Made by a program: the position numbers and the translations under genes. Source: Cymbidium sinense (lineage: Eukaryota; Streptophyta; Magnoliopsida; Asparagales; Orchidaceae). From it: 64,000 bases of DNA. The notes beneath the pieces are model-generated. The model had not been told where the DNA came from, searched no databases, and saw only the letters and a program-made list of their open reading frames with translations. The stretch lies in NCBI GenBank assembly GCA_021442155.1, contig CM038214.1:137492040-137556039 (forward strand). The letters run 5' to 3'. Numbering within the stretch: position 1 is the stretch's first letter; every line of letters starts with the position of its first letter. Shown here in pieces: positions 38,353 through 50,760 of this stretch.

Positions 38353-38505
38353 GATAGCACACTAAATAAAAAAAGAAAATATGAGTTAAGACCACATACA
38401 CTCTCCATACTAGGTGTTTATCATAACATGTAGGTGTTTAAATAAAAAATAACAAACTAAAATGCTAATTTTATCTGATCTACTATCAGCACCAAATAAG
38501 CTCAA

Positions 38506-38526
38506 TATATATATATATATATATAC
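38506..38526. repeat. AT dinucleotide microsatellite
   Basis: About ten TA repeats, upstream of the transposase start and inside the hAT element. Confidence 0.85.
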
Positions 38527-39844
38527 CTTAACTCATAACTTATCTTAATATATTCAATTCAATTCAATCTCAATCTTGATCTAATAGTCTTAATACCTAG
38601 TTCCTACTAAGCAAAGTAATATCAGAGAAATTAAAAAATAGTGAGAGAGCACCCCATTAATGCCCCCACATAAAATTGACATAAAGATAACCAACATTGA
38701 AGCTACTCAGCCATTCAAAATTAATGCCCCACATAAAATAACCAATAAAAAATAAAATAAATACTCTCTACTACGACCATTTAATACATCAATCGATAAT
38801 GCATCTTCATTCATTAATTTTTTTTAAAAAAATTGCACAAAACACAAATCAGCCTTGCAATTCAATCAACCATTCTTTCATTTTTGTCCATTCTTTTTTT
38901 ATTTCTTCGCTTTCAATATAGGCACTAACATTGAAGCCTCAAAACAAACAAAACTATAGAACTAGAGAAAATTAGGGGGAACTCTAAACAGAAAGAAGAA
39001 GAAGAGTAAACTCGCAAAGGAGATGAAAATGAACTTCGAATATTAAATATCAGTCGATAAATATGTAAAGGTGCAACTGCAACATGTCAATAGAAATATT
39101 TCCAACCGAACTTCAAATATTAAATATCAGCCGATAAGGAGATGAAAATGCAGAGTAAACTCGCAAAAGAGCAAAATCCACAAACCCTGGCTAAACACAG
39201 TCAAACAAACAGATGAAACTTTCAGAGGAGCCAAACCCATAAACCCTAGAAATTCAACCATTCTGGTTTGCATCTTAAAACCCGCAGGCTGCATGATCAT
39301 TACTAGAAATACTGAGAAAAATAACTCCAGACTCATCATTGGAATCCCTAAAATGGAGCAAAAGAATAAAGAGAAGTAAAGATGAAGATGTACAAACAAA
39401 GATGATCGAGGCTCCGAACTCTGAAGGTTTTAAGATGAGGGGTAGCGCGGGCCGCAGAGGAATGACCAAAACCAAAGCCTAGCAGTAGAGTCTCAAAGTC
39501 GCAGTGGCTCTGAGAGATAGCAAAGGAGATGAGAAGTTGAGAACTCGTAACGAGTCAGAGGAATAGGATATTAGGTTTATGAATCGAGGGATGGAGCTAA
39601 TGCTCGAGATGTGCTTAATCTTTAAAATGCATACGATGATATTAGCCATTGATTAAATTGTTAACGGTTAAGATTCAATTTAACTGAATTCAATTTTAAA
39701 ATCTTTATTGAACTTAAATTTTAATTCAAAAAATTCTTATTAATTAACTAAATTAATTATATAACACAAAATATTAAAAATATATTATTTATATGATTAT
39801 ATTTATATATTTTATATAAAATTAAAAAAATATTTTAATAAATT
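38527..39844. other. hAT internal non-coding stretch
   Basis: AT-rich sequence between the transposase 5' end and the right subterminal repeats. The phrase CGAACTTCRAATATTAAATA occurs twice (near 39035 and 39110). The minus-strand frames at 39127-39475 resemble no known protein. 39690-39845 is nearly all A and T. It may hold the transposase 5' untranslated region; I see no clear signal. Confidence 0.5.
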
Positions 39845-40020
39845 TATTAATTTCGAGCTAATTCGAGCATAACATGAACAAACAATATATTGTTTGTGTT
39901 TGGCTCATTTATAAATCGAGCTTGAAATATTTGTTCGTGTTCGGCTCGCTTAGTTAACGAACGAGCCGAATATGAACAATTTAGCGAGCCGAACACGAGT
40001 TGTTCACGAACAACGAGCTT
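39845..40020. repeat. hAT right subterminal repeats
   Basis: At least eight copies of CGAGC, GCTCG, GAACACGA or CGTGTTCGGCTCG-like motifs in both directions, for example near 39935, 39960, 39985 and 40000. They mirror the left end at 34370-34455. Confidence 0.65.
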
Positions 40021-40024
40021 TTGA

Positions 40025-40032
40025 CTTTAGAT
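40025..40032 (+). repeat. 8-base target site duplication, right copy
   Basis: CTTTAGAT, identical to 34274-34281; the following CAAGTGACC resumes gag. Confidence 0.75.
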
Positions 40033-42860
40033 CAAGTGACCCCGGACCATACTCATCTAATTCACATTGGTGGGGATTTGAGGGAGCAGATTACCGTGAG
40101 GGCACTCCCTCACTGCTTAGCGGTGACCAAGGTGACCGCGTAAGTCGGTCATGTGACTTACCCTTTGATTCGTTCTCCTCATTGAAGAAGAAAGTCGCGG
40201 GCACATAGACTTCAATCATAGCGGTGAGAAAGGCCGGAGGTGCAGCCTAGGGTTTCTGCCCCTGAGGGCTACTACCATCTCATCTGTACCCTCCAAGGGT
40301 AAGGCTCCCCTGGTCTCAGGGCTTGCCTCCCCTACATTTGATTATGGATTTAGCTCACACTCCTCCCATCCTACCCATACACAGCGTAGGAATAAGAACC
40401 ACATGATCAAGCAGTATCATACCAGGATCTTCAGGGAACTAGAGGCAGCAGCCTAATCAACTATAAATGAGTTCCCCATTGTCACTTCACCACTGGTTAT
40501 AGAAAACCAGTTCCATCCTCTCTATGGATCAGATAGAGAGGATGTCAGGAGGATTCGCTCATCACCTCCTCCAGTGGTGCATCTTAAGCCAACAATTTCC
40601 AGGAACAAGAGGTCGTATGCCGGCCTCCGATCTATTTTATGCCATGTAGGTGGAGCATATGGACTCTCAGTCGGAGATAGTTTGATCTCTAATCTATCAT
40701 CCCCCATAGAGTGGGGAAGTTTATTTTCTAGGAGAGGGCCCATGAGCCCATCCAGCCCACATTACTAGCAGGGAGAGGCGAAGGTTCAACCTCATCTCAG
40801 CCTTCCGATTGATTTTCCAGCCAGCTACCCACGCCGACCATAGATAGTATCCCTCTCACCAGGACTAGCTGGAGGGCGTCGCTCATAGAGATGGTGTTTC
40901 ACCCCACCGCTCCCCTTGTCCATCGCCAATGTGTTACAACATCTCCTATTCCATCAAGGCCATGAAAGGCCACATCTAGGGAAAAGTGCACCCCGCAGTG
41001 ATCACTATGACCAGGATCCCCTTCTACACCACCTATTATGGTAGGGCCAAGCTCTCCTGCTCGACCTTCTACCCCAATGGTGGTGTGGAAGGAGTGGCAA
41101 CCTCGAAGCATCGTGGTCATCCCTTCACCAACTCTACCCATACAACAGGATGTGGAGATGGCGATAGTGATTTCAAATATTCCATGATAGTCCATGCACT
41201 GTAGTGGAACATCTAGGTTTGATACCTCTCATAGCCAATACCGAGTGTCATTCATCCAGAGTAGATCACAGGATTGACTCTGATGCAGGTCGTCCTCAAG
41301 GCATGATAGTGATCACACCGGTCAGCCTAAACTATTTATACTTGCTCAGATGAATCACTCTTTAGATGAGATAGTTACACATTATTTCATGAAGAAGAAT
41401 GAGATCTTGGGGTACGACCTACAAGATGAAGAGAAAGTCAGCTTCGATCCCAATGAAGATGAGTTGATGGGGGACTTGGAGTCTGCATGGTTGACACTAT
41501 AGGATCTCTTCTTAGGGAACTACAAGCCATGGAAGGTGATGAGGTTAATCGTGAAGACATTGCATCAACCCAAAGACCTCCACATCGCTTGAGGTAGAAG
41601 GATGATAGATTGACAATGACACGCCGCCATGTGACTTGTTAGCAAGAGTGTTTTAAATAAGCCCATTTAGTTCATCCTACTACATTCGATGCCAATCAGC
41701 CTGAGTTAGTGCATGTCTTGGACCAAGCCAAGACTCTACCTCCCATTGAGCAAGGTAGCACTAACCTGTATAGGAAGGTAGTGGAAAGTACCTCCATACA
41801 AGAAAAGGATATAAAATCCATGGTTGAAAGCAGTGAAGGAAGCTTTGGCTCAAGCCTGGGTGGATCATCTGCCCAAAGGGTAGACCCTACCAGAGAATTG
41901 AATTATCCAATGCCCCAAGGGATTTGCCTCCTTCCTTCAAAAGATTTGATGGCAGTGGAAACCCAAGGCAGCATATAGCTCACTTTAGGGCTAGTTGTTG
42001 CAATGCAGCTGGCAAGGATGCTTTGCTTTTTTGCCTTTTCATTAGTAGCCTAGTAGGTATTGCTTTTGATTGGTATGTTGAACTGCCCAATGGTTTAGTA
42101 AAGACATTTGTTGAGTTAGATCAACTCTTCATCTAGAGATTTGTGGGAGCTCAGCAAAGGGTTATTGTAGGTGATCTCGTTGTAGCATAACAGCACCCCG
42201 GTGAGTCCCTTGTTGAATATATTCTTTGATGGTGCAACCTGAGTATGAAGTGTGAACTGCAGTTGTCTAAACATGCCATTGAGATTCTCTTGAAGAATAT
42301 CCATGGTCTGATCGCTTCATGCTTAAGGGCTTCACTATCAAGACATTGGAGAAGCTAATCAACAAGGCGGCTACCTACAGAAGAGGCCAAATAGTTTTCA
42401 AGATCAATTGCTCAAGAAGAAGCAAAAGATCTATGAGAAGAAGGTGAGCAGAGCATCATTGATAAGGGGAAGCTAGAGGCCCAAGAGACCACGACCTCAG
42501 CAGCCTCCACCTCCTTTGCCACCACCGAGGCAACCATATCGGCCTCCACCGTAGCCTCCACAACCAAAGACCCACCCTCACCATGCCACCACCACCAATG
42601 CACCATGCATATCTTCGCCGTGTAGCTATGGTCCACCTACTCTTTAGATAAGTTAAACAAACCTTATTCTTTTAAGAGGGAGGTAATCGAAAATCTTTAA
42701 GAATCTCTTAAAGAAACCTGATTTTAGCTACCCCTAGAGACCTGAGGAAGTAAAGTCATGATCCAAACTTTGCCCTACCAATGTTAGCCACATTTTGGAG
42801 GATTGCTTCACATTCAAAGACCGCTTGAACACGTTTCAAGACCGATGTTGTATCCCAAAG
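40033..42860 (+). pseudogene. gag: gag of element 2 (3' of hAT insertion), broken
   Basis: Continuation of the gag cut at 34281. Recognisable pieces: HTHLIHIGGDLREQITVR (40045 on); KEWQPRSIVV near 41085; MNHSLDEIVTHYFMKKNEIL near 41350 followed by SFDPNEDEL; VHVLDQAKTLPP near 41711; and the conserved gag core at 41924-42136 (PPSFKRFDGSGNPRQHIAHF, then GIAFDWYVELPNG and FVGAQQRV). A zinc-knuckle remnant (SHILEDCFTFKD, frame-shifted) lies near 42785. The product would have formed the virus-like particle and bound RNA. Stops and frameshifts occur throughout, so it is non-functional. Minus-strand frames such as 42412-42636 only mirror the proline-rich coding strand. Confidence 0.8.
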
Positions 42861-44330
42861 GAATACCTTGTGGAACAACCTTCTAGTTCCATTAGAGTAA
42901 TCCTTGGGACATGTGATATATCCAAAACCTCTAAGATCATCAAGATCAAGAAGCTTTCCTTGTAGTTAGGTCAAACCATCAACACCAAGGAAGGTTTGCA
43001 AGTTGCCAATGCTAACTCTAGAAAAGTGGGAACTCAAGAAAGATGTGTCCCTGATAGCCTTAGCTCACGACCATGTCTAGCCTCCAGCCCTTAGTTGTAG
43101 TTTCAACACCGATGACTTCTTCCATTTCAGCTAGCTCTTCTATTTCTTCTTCTAGTAGAACTCTTGTATTAGCGGATAAGGGAATCAAATTCCTTACTTC
43201 ACTCACTTTACTTGACTTCTACTTTGTACCTCCAAATAATTCCAAGAAAGGAAAGAATAAAGCTAGTTTGAATTACATCTATGTCACTTCTGATGGGTTG
43301 TCTTCTTCTATTCCGAACGATAACTCTTCAAGTCTAAATAACTATAACAATTTTGATCTTCCTCTTCGATCTGAGTTGGACTTTCCAACTCAATACTCAC
43401 CTCTGAGATAGACTTGGAATCATCTAATTCTGAGGGTCCCATAGGAGAAGTTGTAGGTAAGCCTAAAGTGTAAGTAGAACCTTTCACCACCTTGCCTCAA
43501 GAGAGATTACCAAAGTCAACCTCAGAGTGGCAAGGCTCTACCTCCTGTGGCAAAGACCTCTAGATAAAGAGAAACAAGTCTTTGGGATTGAGAAGCCCTT
43601 CCACAAGATGCTCACCCCTTGATATGCTTGTGGAAGACCAGAGGTGGACTACAACATCCTTTCTCATCTAAGAAAGTTATCATCTAAGCTAAGCATATAT
43701 GATGTCCTTGTCTTATCCAAACAGATGAGGGAATCACTAATCAAGGCTCTCCTTGATCCTGAAATATGCTTAGCTCAGCTGATCGCCATAGGTGAGGAAA
43801 CACATTATGCAAAAGAAGCCAAGAGATCACCTTCATAAATGAAGACCTTCATCTGGGGGACTTAGAGCACAACCGTCCCCTCTACATCACAACCAACATA
43901 GATAGTTCGTGCTCGCCTCATTCAAGTGCATCGCTGATCATTATGAGTCTAAAGACTTGCTATTTAAAGATCGACATCTCCACCCAAGGAGACCAAATGA
44001 TGTTGAGAGGATTCAATGATGAAGGTGAGCTGCTTTAGGTTCTATAGTTGCCATTGGAGATGGGTGACTGGAAGACTGAAGCCAAGTTCTATATCATTGA
44101 TTCAAATACTTCATTCATTATTTTGCTTGGTAGGCCTTGCATACATTAGAATAAGATCATTCCATCCCCCCTTCATCAATGTATCAAGTTCAGAAATGAT
44201 GAAATTGAATACCATGTCAATGGAGATGAAAAGCCATTTTTAGTTAGAGAGGTTGAGATTTATGAGGATTCGACCTAATGTTTTTCTTGAAACACCCTTT
44301 CTCGTGAACTTGAACAAAATTAAAATGCAA
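42861..44330 (+). pseudogene. pol: Linker and protease part of pol, element 2, broken
   Basis: After a Ser/Asn-rich linker (43073-43411, open frame beginning MSSLQPLVVVSTPMTSSISA) comes a degraded aspartic protease region. HLRKLSSKLSIYDVLVLSKQ is at 43656; ASLIIMSLKT near 43930 stands where the catalytic motif should be; LRGFNDEGELL near 44005; NTSFIILLGRPCIH near 44105, with the typical LLGRPWIH-like end of the domain. The third element keeps DQGAS at the active site; here the catalytic aspartate is not visible. It would cleave the polyprotein. Four or more frame changes. Confidence 0.7.
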
Positions 44331-44900
44331 ATACAAAAGAAAAAGGAAAAGAAGCAAAAGAAAATATAAAAGAAAATGAAAAGAAAAATAAAATTCCAAG
44401 TAAAAAAGAACGGGAAATTGAAGAAGAAATAGACCCGCATATCACATTCCACCCACAGTTCATTTTGTCATATGGACATGTGGGTAGGATGGCTTAACCT
44501 CCACCGTGCAAAGGTGTGAGGTAGAAATAGAGATAGAGAGGTGGAGTTCTCCTCTTCACCAATAGAGGTTGTGTCCCAGTTCATATGAGTACCCTTACTA
44601 TTCACATAGACTTAGAATCCATCTCGGAGGATGAGTTTAATGAGATTAGTATACTAACCCCCCCCGGTTCCATTGGAGGTGACTTTTGATCTATAGAGAT
44701 GAAGACTAGGCCTCCAAGCAAAGTAAAGTATTCAAATGGTTTATGTGAAACTATTAGGCGTTGGGAACCTTACCTCACTTACATCTCTAAAAGTTGAAGA
44801 TTTAGTAGTTAAGGAAGTCCCTAAGTCCTCCAAATCACATGAAGCAAAAGAAGTTCTTTTGAGATCATCATCCTCAAGCCTCAAATGATGAGCTTGAGGA
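44331..44900 (+). pseudogene. pol: Protease-to-RT spacer of pol, element 2, broken
   Basis: An A/G-rich run (44320-44430, Lys/Glu-rich when translated) is followed by sequence that matches 59820-60300 of the third element (for example TTCATATGAGTACCC and TTAGTAGTTAAGGAAG). No enzyme motif is visible. All frames are interrupted. Confidence 0.55.
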
Positions 44901-45940
44901 GGATACTTTAAAGAATTAATGGAATTACCTTTTGACTTTTACTCACCTTGTGTTCAAAATCTTATACATAAAGGTTTAGTTCCTCACACATGGTCCAAGC
45001 ACTGGTCAGGGTACTTTGAGAAGTTGTGGAGTAATAAAGTGAAAGCATAATCAAGAGCTGACTAGATTTGCATAAGGTTCGATCGATGATGAAGATTATT
45101 GCCTAGTTGTTGTTACCAACCATTTGAATTGATTTTCTTCACACATCCCCAACTCTTATAAGAATGTGTGTTTAGAAACTACAAATGATCAAGATGATCT
45201 CCAAGTCAAAGTGGCACCACTAGAATTTGAAGAGGAGAATCATTCAACAATAGACAAGCTTAAAGAAATCAACCTCAGGACAAAAGAAAATCCACACCTG
45301 ACATACATCAATTCATTATTGAATGAAGAAGAAACCAATGACTTAGTTAGGCTATTGACTAAATTTAAATACTTCCTCGCATGGAGTTATGAAGAGATGC
45401 CCGTATTATCTCCTAGCGTAGCAGTCCACAAGCAATAGACCCTAACCCCCCTATTAAGCAAGCTCCTGGCATGCGATTAGAAATTGAATGTGTCATTTTG
45501 AAGTCAAGAAACCGATCGATGCCGGTTTCATCAAAGAAGAAAATATCCTACCCGGTCGCTAGTGTCATCCCGCTAAGAAGAAGAATGGCCAAATTCATTT
45601 GCATTAATTTTAGGGACTTAAAGAAGGCATGTCCTAAGGATGAGTTTCCTCTTCCTATACTAGAGTTAATGGTGGACATTGCCTCATCTCATGCAATCTT
45701 CTCTTTCATGGATGGGTCATCTGGCTATAACCAAATTAAGATGTCTCCTGAAGATGAAAGAAACATTACTTTTTGAAACCCGATCGAAATCTTCTATTAT
45801 AGGGTCACACCTTTCGGCCTTAAAAATGCAGCACATACCAACGGGCCATGACTCAAATCTTCAATGAACTCATCCATCATCAGGTTGAGTGTTACGTTGA
45901 TAATCTAGTAGTCAAGAGTAGAGAAAAGGAAGACCACTAT
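44901..45940 (+). pseudogene. pol: Reverse transcriptase part of pol, element 2, cut at RT
   Basis: LPFDFYSPCVQNLIHKGLVP near 44930 is the conserved pre-RT segment. An open piece at 45166-45438 includes FLAWSYEEMPVLSPSVAVHK. RT proper: INFRDLKKACPKDEFPLP (near 45605), FMDGSSGYNQIKMSPEDE (near 45708), FGLKNA in another frame (near 45815), then CYVDNLVVKSREKEDHY, where YVDN replaces the catalytic YVDD. The sequence stops at 45940 and LTR D begins at the next base, so RNase H and integrase are absent. It would copy RNA into DNA from the tRNA-Arg primer. Dead because of stops, a changed active site and truncation. Confidence 0.85.
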
Positions 45941-46689
45941 TGACCTCACTTTTGGAGTGAGCTCTCAACCCCATCCTCTTAGACTTAGGAATCTTCTATA
46001 CACTAAGATTTCCATAAGACACATCTAGTGATTAGGTAAACACTTAACCTAAGCTAGAGACTTAGAAGTGTTAATCATAAGATTAGGCTTTGCCTTAGGT
46101 CTTAAGGAAGTATCTTATAGCCTAAACCCAATCTAGATACACTTTCTCAAATCAAACGAGACTCAATTCTTAAACCAAAATCTCAAATTCAAATTCAAAT
46201 TCCAAATATAAATTCAAATTTGACTCCAATTCCTATGCCATATAAATCACATTCATAAGCTTAGCCAAAACTCCCTTTAGATCAAATCAAACTCAATTGA
46301 TCTCTTTATAAATCAATTATTCCTTCATTTATATTCACAAATATAAATGAAATCCAAATTCAAATGATCAAAATTATATCAAAATCAAATCCAAACTCAA
46401 TCTAAACCCTTTAAGCCAATTCTTTGGACTTAGCCAAATTATATCCAAATCAAGTCAAAACCAATGGATTTTCTCTTGAATCAATCATTCATTTGATCAT
46501 TTATCCAAATATAAATAAAACTTACAATCATCAAACCAAATTCAAGTCAACCCAAGTTAAGCCTAACTTAGCCCTTTTGACTTAAAACTTTTAATTGAGC
46601 CAAAATCTATTGGACTCCAAATTGATTGTTGTTGAATTTATATTCTAATCTAAGGCTCATATATAAGTTCAACTAAACTTGAATCAAAC

Positions 46690-47230
46690 CAAAACCAAAC
46701 CAATTGACCCACTTAGGTCCATTTGACCCAAAGTGACCTAAAGGACCCATTTGAGCAACTTCTAATCCAACCCAAATTGGATTGAACCAAGCTTACCAAA
46801 ACCTTTCACCATGATTGTTGATCACCCTAGGATGATCAATTGCAATCTCAAAACCAAACCCAATTGGCCATTTGATCCAAATTGACCCAAATTGGCCTAA
46901 AGGATCAAATCGTCAAATCATGATCTAACCCAAATTGATTTCAACCAATGGCTCAAGTTCATTCCAAATTGATTATTGAACTGACCAAAACCATAATTAA
47001 ACCCAATTTGACCAATCGAGCCCAATTGGTCAACTTGACCCAACCTAGCCCAAATTGGCCTAAAAGGTCAATTTAAATCCAAATTAAATTCAAATTAATT
47101 CAAACTAAAGACATATTCATCTTCATCCAATTGAACATGAATCAACCCATAACCCAATCTAATTTGGCCTATTTTGGTCAAATGGGTCAATTTGACCCAA
47201 TATGACTCATATGACCCAAATTGGGCTAAA
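46690..47230 (+). promoter_or_regulatory. TTGAC/GTCAA-rich U3 region of LTR D
   Basis: Many TTGACC and GGTCAA cores, for example near 46707, 46727, 46882, 47015, 47030 and 47190-47215. About 340-870 bases upstream of the TATA box. This shows that the enrichment is shared by all four LTRs. Function inferred from the motif. Confidence 0.4.
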
Positions 47231-47559
47231 TCTCTTGAAACCAAGCCATGACCCATTCAAATATGATCAAACCCCACCCAAACCCATTTGGGATCAGCCC
47301 AAAATCAACCCAACCCATTTAAATCCCTCATGGATCCTCTCCCACATAGGATTCCACCCAACCTCATTTAATTCTCCCCATCACATGCGCTTAACTCCTC
47401 CCCAATATTTGCATTCAATTGATCATATGAAGAGAGGACTTTGAAGCAAAATCCAAAGTCCCTAATCAATCTATCAGCCATCCTAACCACCCAAAGCAAG
47501 ATAACAATCAATTTGGAGCCAAAAAAATTCAGAAAAAAAAGGATTGTATTTTCGGCCAT

Positions 47560-47568
47560 TATAAAAGG
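47560..47568 (+). promoter_or_regulatory. LTR D TATA box
   Basis: TATAAAAGG, the best canonical TATA box in the window, 1.62 kb inside the LTR and at the place of the TATA-like palindromes of A, B and C. Transcription would start near 47590-47600, leaving a 5.4 kb R-U5. Confidence 0.55.
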
Positions 47569-48027
47569 AGGGAAAATGAAGCTTTAGATCTCTTGCACCC
47601 ACCACCATTCAGCCCCCCAAAAGCTCCCCAAAACAAAAATGAACCCATCCTCCGCCTCTTTGAGCCATTTTGAGCTCAAAACACAAATATTTGATTTTTC
47701 ATGACATGGTAAACATCTGAGACATTCAAAGGAGGCAAGGGTCAAAGATCATTCCAAAGCTTCCTCACATACCTGGGGAGTTCCGATCTTCACCCACCAA
47801 AATCAACCCCGAGTAAAATTGCCAAACTTTACCTTAGGATTTCTTGATTTTGTATTAATTTTCTTAGATCTTTCTAGATAATAATCCGCATTTTATTTTA
47901 AATCATCCCAATTATAAAATAGAATTTTTTTCGGTGCAAATCGATGAGAAAATGGGTCCATTTGGACAAGTTTTGGCTTAGAAACTCTCATTTTTCTCTT
48001 TAAAAGCCTGAAAACACTTTTTCACCA

Positions 48028-48215
48028 TCCGGCTGACATACCACCGATCCCACGTCACAGATCTGACGGATCACGCTGATCACATGTGGGCCTTTGACGC
48101 TTCTAATGCGATCTCACCGTCGATGGCGTTCGCGATCAAACATTGTGATTGATCGCGACTGATGACCATCCGATATGCAATCGGACGCTGAGTGAACCGG
48201 TCATTTTCCTTCACC
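48028..48215 (+). repeat. GC-rich palindrome patch in LTR D
   Basis: CpG-rich island with a perfect 9-base stem CGCGATCAA (48131-48139) facing TTGATCGCG (48149-48157), plus GATC/GATCAC repeats near 48070. Placed about 570 bases downstream of the TATA box; its sequence is unrelated to the patches in A, B and C. Confidence 0.6.
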
Positions 48216-48699
48216 AATGGCAAGTGAATACATATTTTTTTTATAAAAAATAATTAATTTAAATCACTTAAAATTTTAAAAATTCATAGAAAATAAAATG
48301 CTTAACAAAAAATTACAAACAATGGTTCATTGGATTTGTCTTTCCAAGAGGAATCCAACAAATCCAAAATCCCCAAATTTTACTAAGTATTTTGAGCTTA
48401 ATTTTAGTTTTAGTAAAAATCAAATTTTATTAATTAAACCAAAAATATATATCAGATTAAGTTGAAATTTTTAGGTATTGAAAGCAAAGTTAAAACACAC
48501 ATACCATAAAAATTTCAAATGAAAAGAACTTTTGGATTGGGAGAAATTAAATTTTGAAATTCATATTGTCTATTTTAACAAAATAAATCAAATAAAAATT
48601 CAGAAATTTACAAAAATCTTCAAAATGGCGTAAATCACTTCAATTGATATCAGACTCAAGAAAATAATGTGATCTTCAATCTTAATGAACCCCAAACAA

Positions 48700-50760
48700 A
48701 CACTAAGAGTAGAGTTTAATCAATTAAGGAGTTAAATTAAAACATAATCTAAAAAAATAATTTAAATATCAAATCAAAAATAAAAAAATGAAATAGACTT
48801 AAGCAATCATTAATCAAACCTCAAATCATAAAAATATCATTCTTAGAGAAAATTAAATTAAATATGATCAAATCTATTTAAGTTAATAAAACTCAATTAA
48901 ATGATTAAATCTTAAATCAAACTTAAAATTAAATAAATCTAGAAACTTTAACATTGATCAAACTAATAACTAAACCTACATAAGCATAATTTTAATCATA
49001 TGAAACTTTAATGAATCAAACAATTAATCATTAAATAAACTAAAGATCAAATTAATTAATAAACCAATTCAACATAATCACAATAATCAATTAAACCAAA
49101 TAAAATTAAAGTAAACTTAATTAACATGATTAAATCACATATTTGGAATAATAATTAATTAACCATTAAATATTTCAACCTAATAACTAAATCAACATAC
49201 TAATGAAATCAAACAAACATAATAATGAATCAAATCAATAAAACTATAATCATAAATAATCAAACTTAATTGAAATGAAATAAATAATTAATTCACTTAA
49301 TAACAATGATGGTAATAACAATAATCCTTTAATCAAATCAAACTTAAGTAAAACACTTAACTAAATCAAATCATTTACATAAAATTAAGTCATTAATATC
49401 TAATTAAATAAATCCATAATTAATCTAATAATTTAAACTTTTAATTACCCTTAATCAAACTTAATTAATCAAACATCTAATTAATGAAAACTTAATAAAT
49501 TAATCCATCATCTTAATTAATCAAATTAATTTAAATAAGTTACATTAAAGCTAACTCTAAAATTAAGCTTAAATCAAACCCCTAATTAAATTTAATAATC
49601 ATACCCCTCAAGTAAACCAATTAAGTTAATCAAATTAATCATATTAAATCTAAGCTTAATCAAACATAATTAAGAAGTAATTAAATACTAATCAAAACCT
49701 AAATTAAACCTAAATCATTAAGTCATTAATCTCTAATTAAACAAACCCTTAATTAATCTAATAATTTTAAAATTTAATTACCCTTAATCAAATTTAATTA
49801 ATCAAACATCTAATTAATGCAAACTTAATAAATTAATCCATCATCTTAATAAACTAAATTAATTTTATAAATCACATTAAAATTAATCCAAATCAAACAC
49901 TTAATTAATCTACTAATTAATTTAATCACACCTATTAAAAAACTAATTAAGTCAATTAAATTAATCATATTACATTTAAGCTTAATCAAACATAAAACAT
50001 AATTAAATACTAATCAAAACTAAATTAAACCTAAATTATTAAGTCATTAATTACATCATTAGTCTAAACAAATATGAAATCAAATTGAAAATTAAATAAA
50101 CCTTTATAATTAACATAAATACACTTCTTAATTAAACTAATCACATTGAACCTAAGCAAACCCATAGACCAATAAAGCTAATCAAATCAAATTAAATCAA
50201 ATTAAATTAAATTAAGAAAGACTCTCATCAATTTAATATGTAATCAAATCAAATCTCATTCAACCAACTTAAATAAGATAAACTAATCAACTATCCAATG
50301 TATGAAATCAAAATACAAACCAAACTTTGATGAACATGACAAATGGATTAAAAATAAAATCCTACTTACAAAGAATCAAACCCAATTAAAATCAAAATAA
50401 AACCTCAATTAGTCTAATCATCAAACTACAAATAAATGAACCTAATCAAATTAAATAAACATAAAGTTAAGTCACATAACCATAATCAAAGAAAAGAACT
50501 AGATATTAATTTAAAAGGATATTGAATTATCAATATTTAATTAAATCAAAACATCTAATCTAAAATTAATCAACCAAAAACACATGAACTTAAACAAACT
50601 TAAACTTCATTAGATAATAAGAATATTGAATTATCAAGATGCAATTAAACTAAAACATCTAAATCAAAATCAATCAATCAAATACTTAAATAAATTCAAA
50701 TTCTAAGCTCTAAATCAAATCAAATAAATTACACAAATTCAAATGGGCTAATTAAGATAC
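48700..50760. repeat. Low-complexity AT-rich block in LTR D
   Basis: About 2 kb composed mostly of words such as TTAATTAA, AATCAAAC and AATTAAAT, with almost no G. Phrases like CATCTAATTAATG...AACTTAATAAATTAATCC recur near 49480 and 49810, so there is a roughly 330-base internal duplication. No coding potential. The matching parts of A, B and C are AT-rich but less extreme. Confidence 0.6.

Larger units (their letters stand above)
34282..40024 (-). mobile_element. hAT DNA transposon, 5.7 kb, inserted in gag
   Basis: Bounded by an exact 8-base duplication. Both ends carry subterminal repeats built from TGTTCGGCTCG and its complement CGAGCCGAACA: left 34370-34455, right 39845-40020. The outermost bases are TAGTGTAAGC and, read inward from the right, TCAAAAGCTCG; these make only poor terminal inverted repeats, so the ends may have drifted. 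A broken transposase lies on the minus strand (36217-38352). The other DNA, 34460-36216 and 38353-39840, is AT-rich, non-coding and holds local repeats. Overlapping frames at 35428-36052 and 39127-39475 on the minus strand show no recognisable family. Confidence 0.85.

Noticed and set aside
39127..39475. Two overlapping membrane-like frames in the hAT
   Set aside because: AT-rich composition explains the Phe/Leu content; no homology recognised and no support from position.
42412..42636. Minus-strand frame rich in Val, Ala and Glu
   Set aside because: Mirror of the Pro/Thr-rich gag region on the plus strand; the same happens at 57762-58013.
48700..50760. Centromeric or scaffold-attachment satellite
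   Set aside because: It is inside a well-bounded LTR collinear with three others, and the repeat is too irregular.
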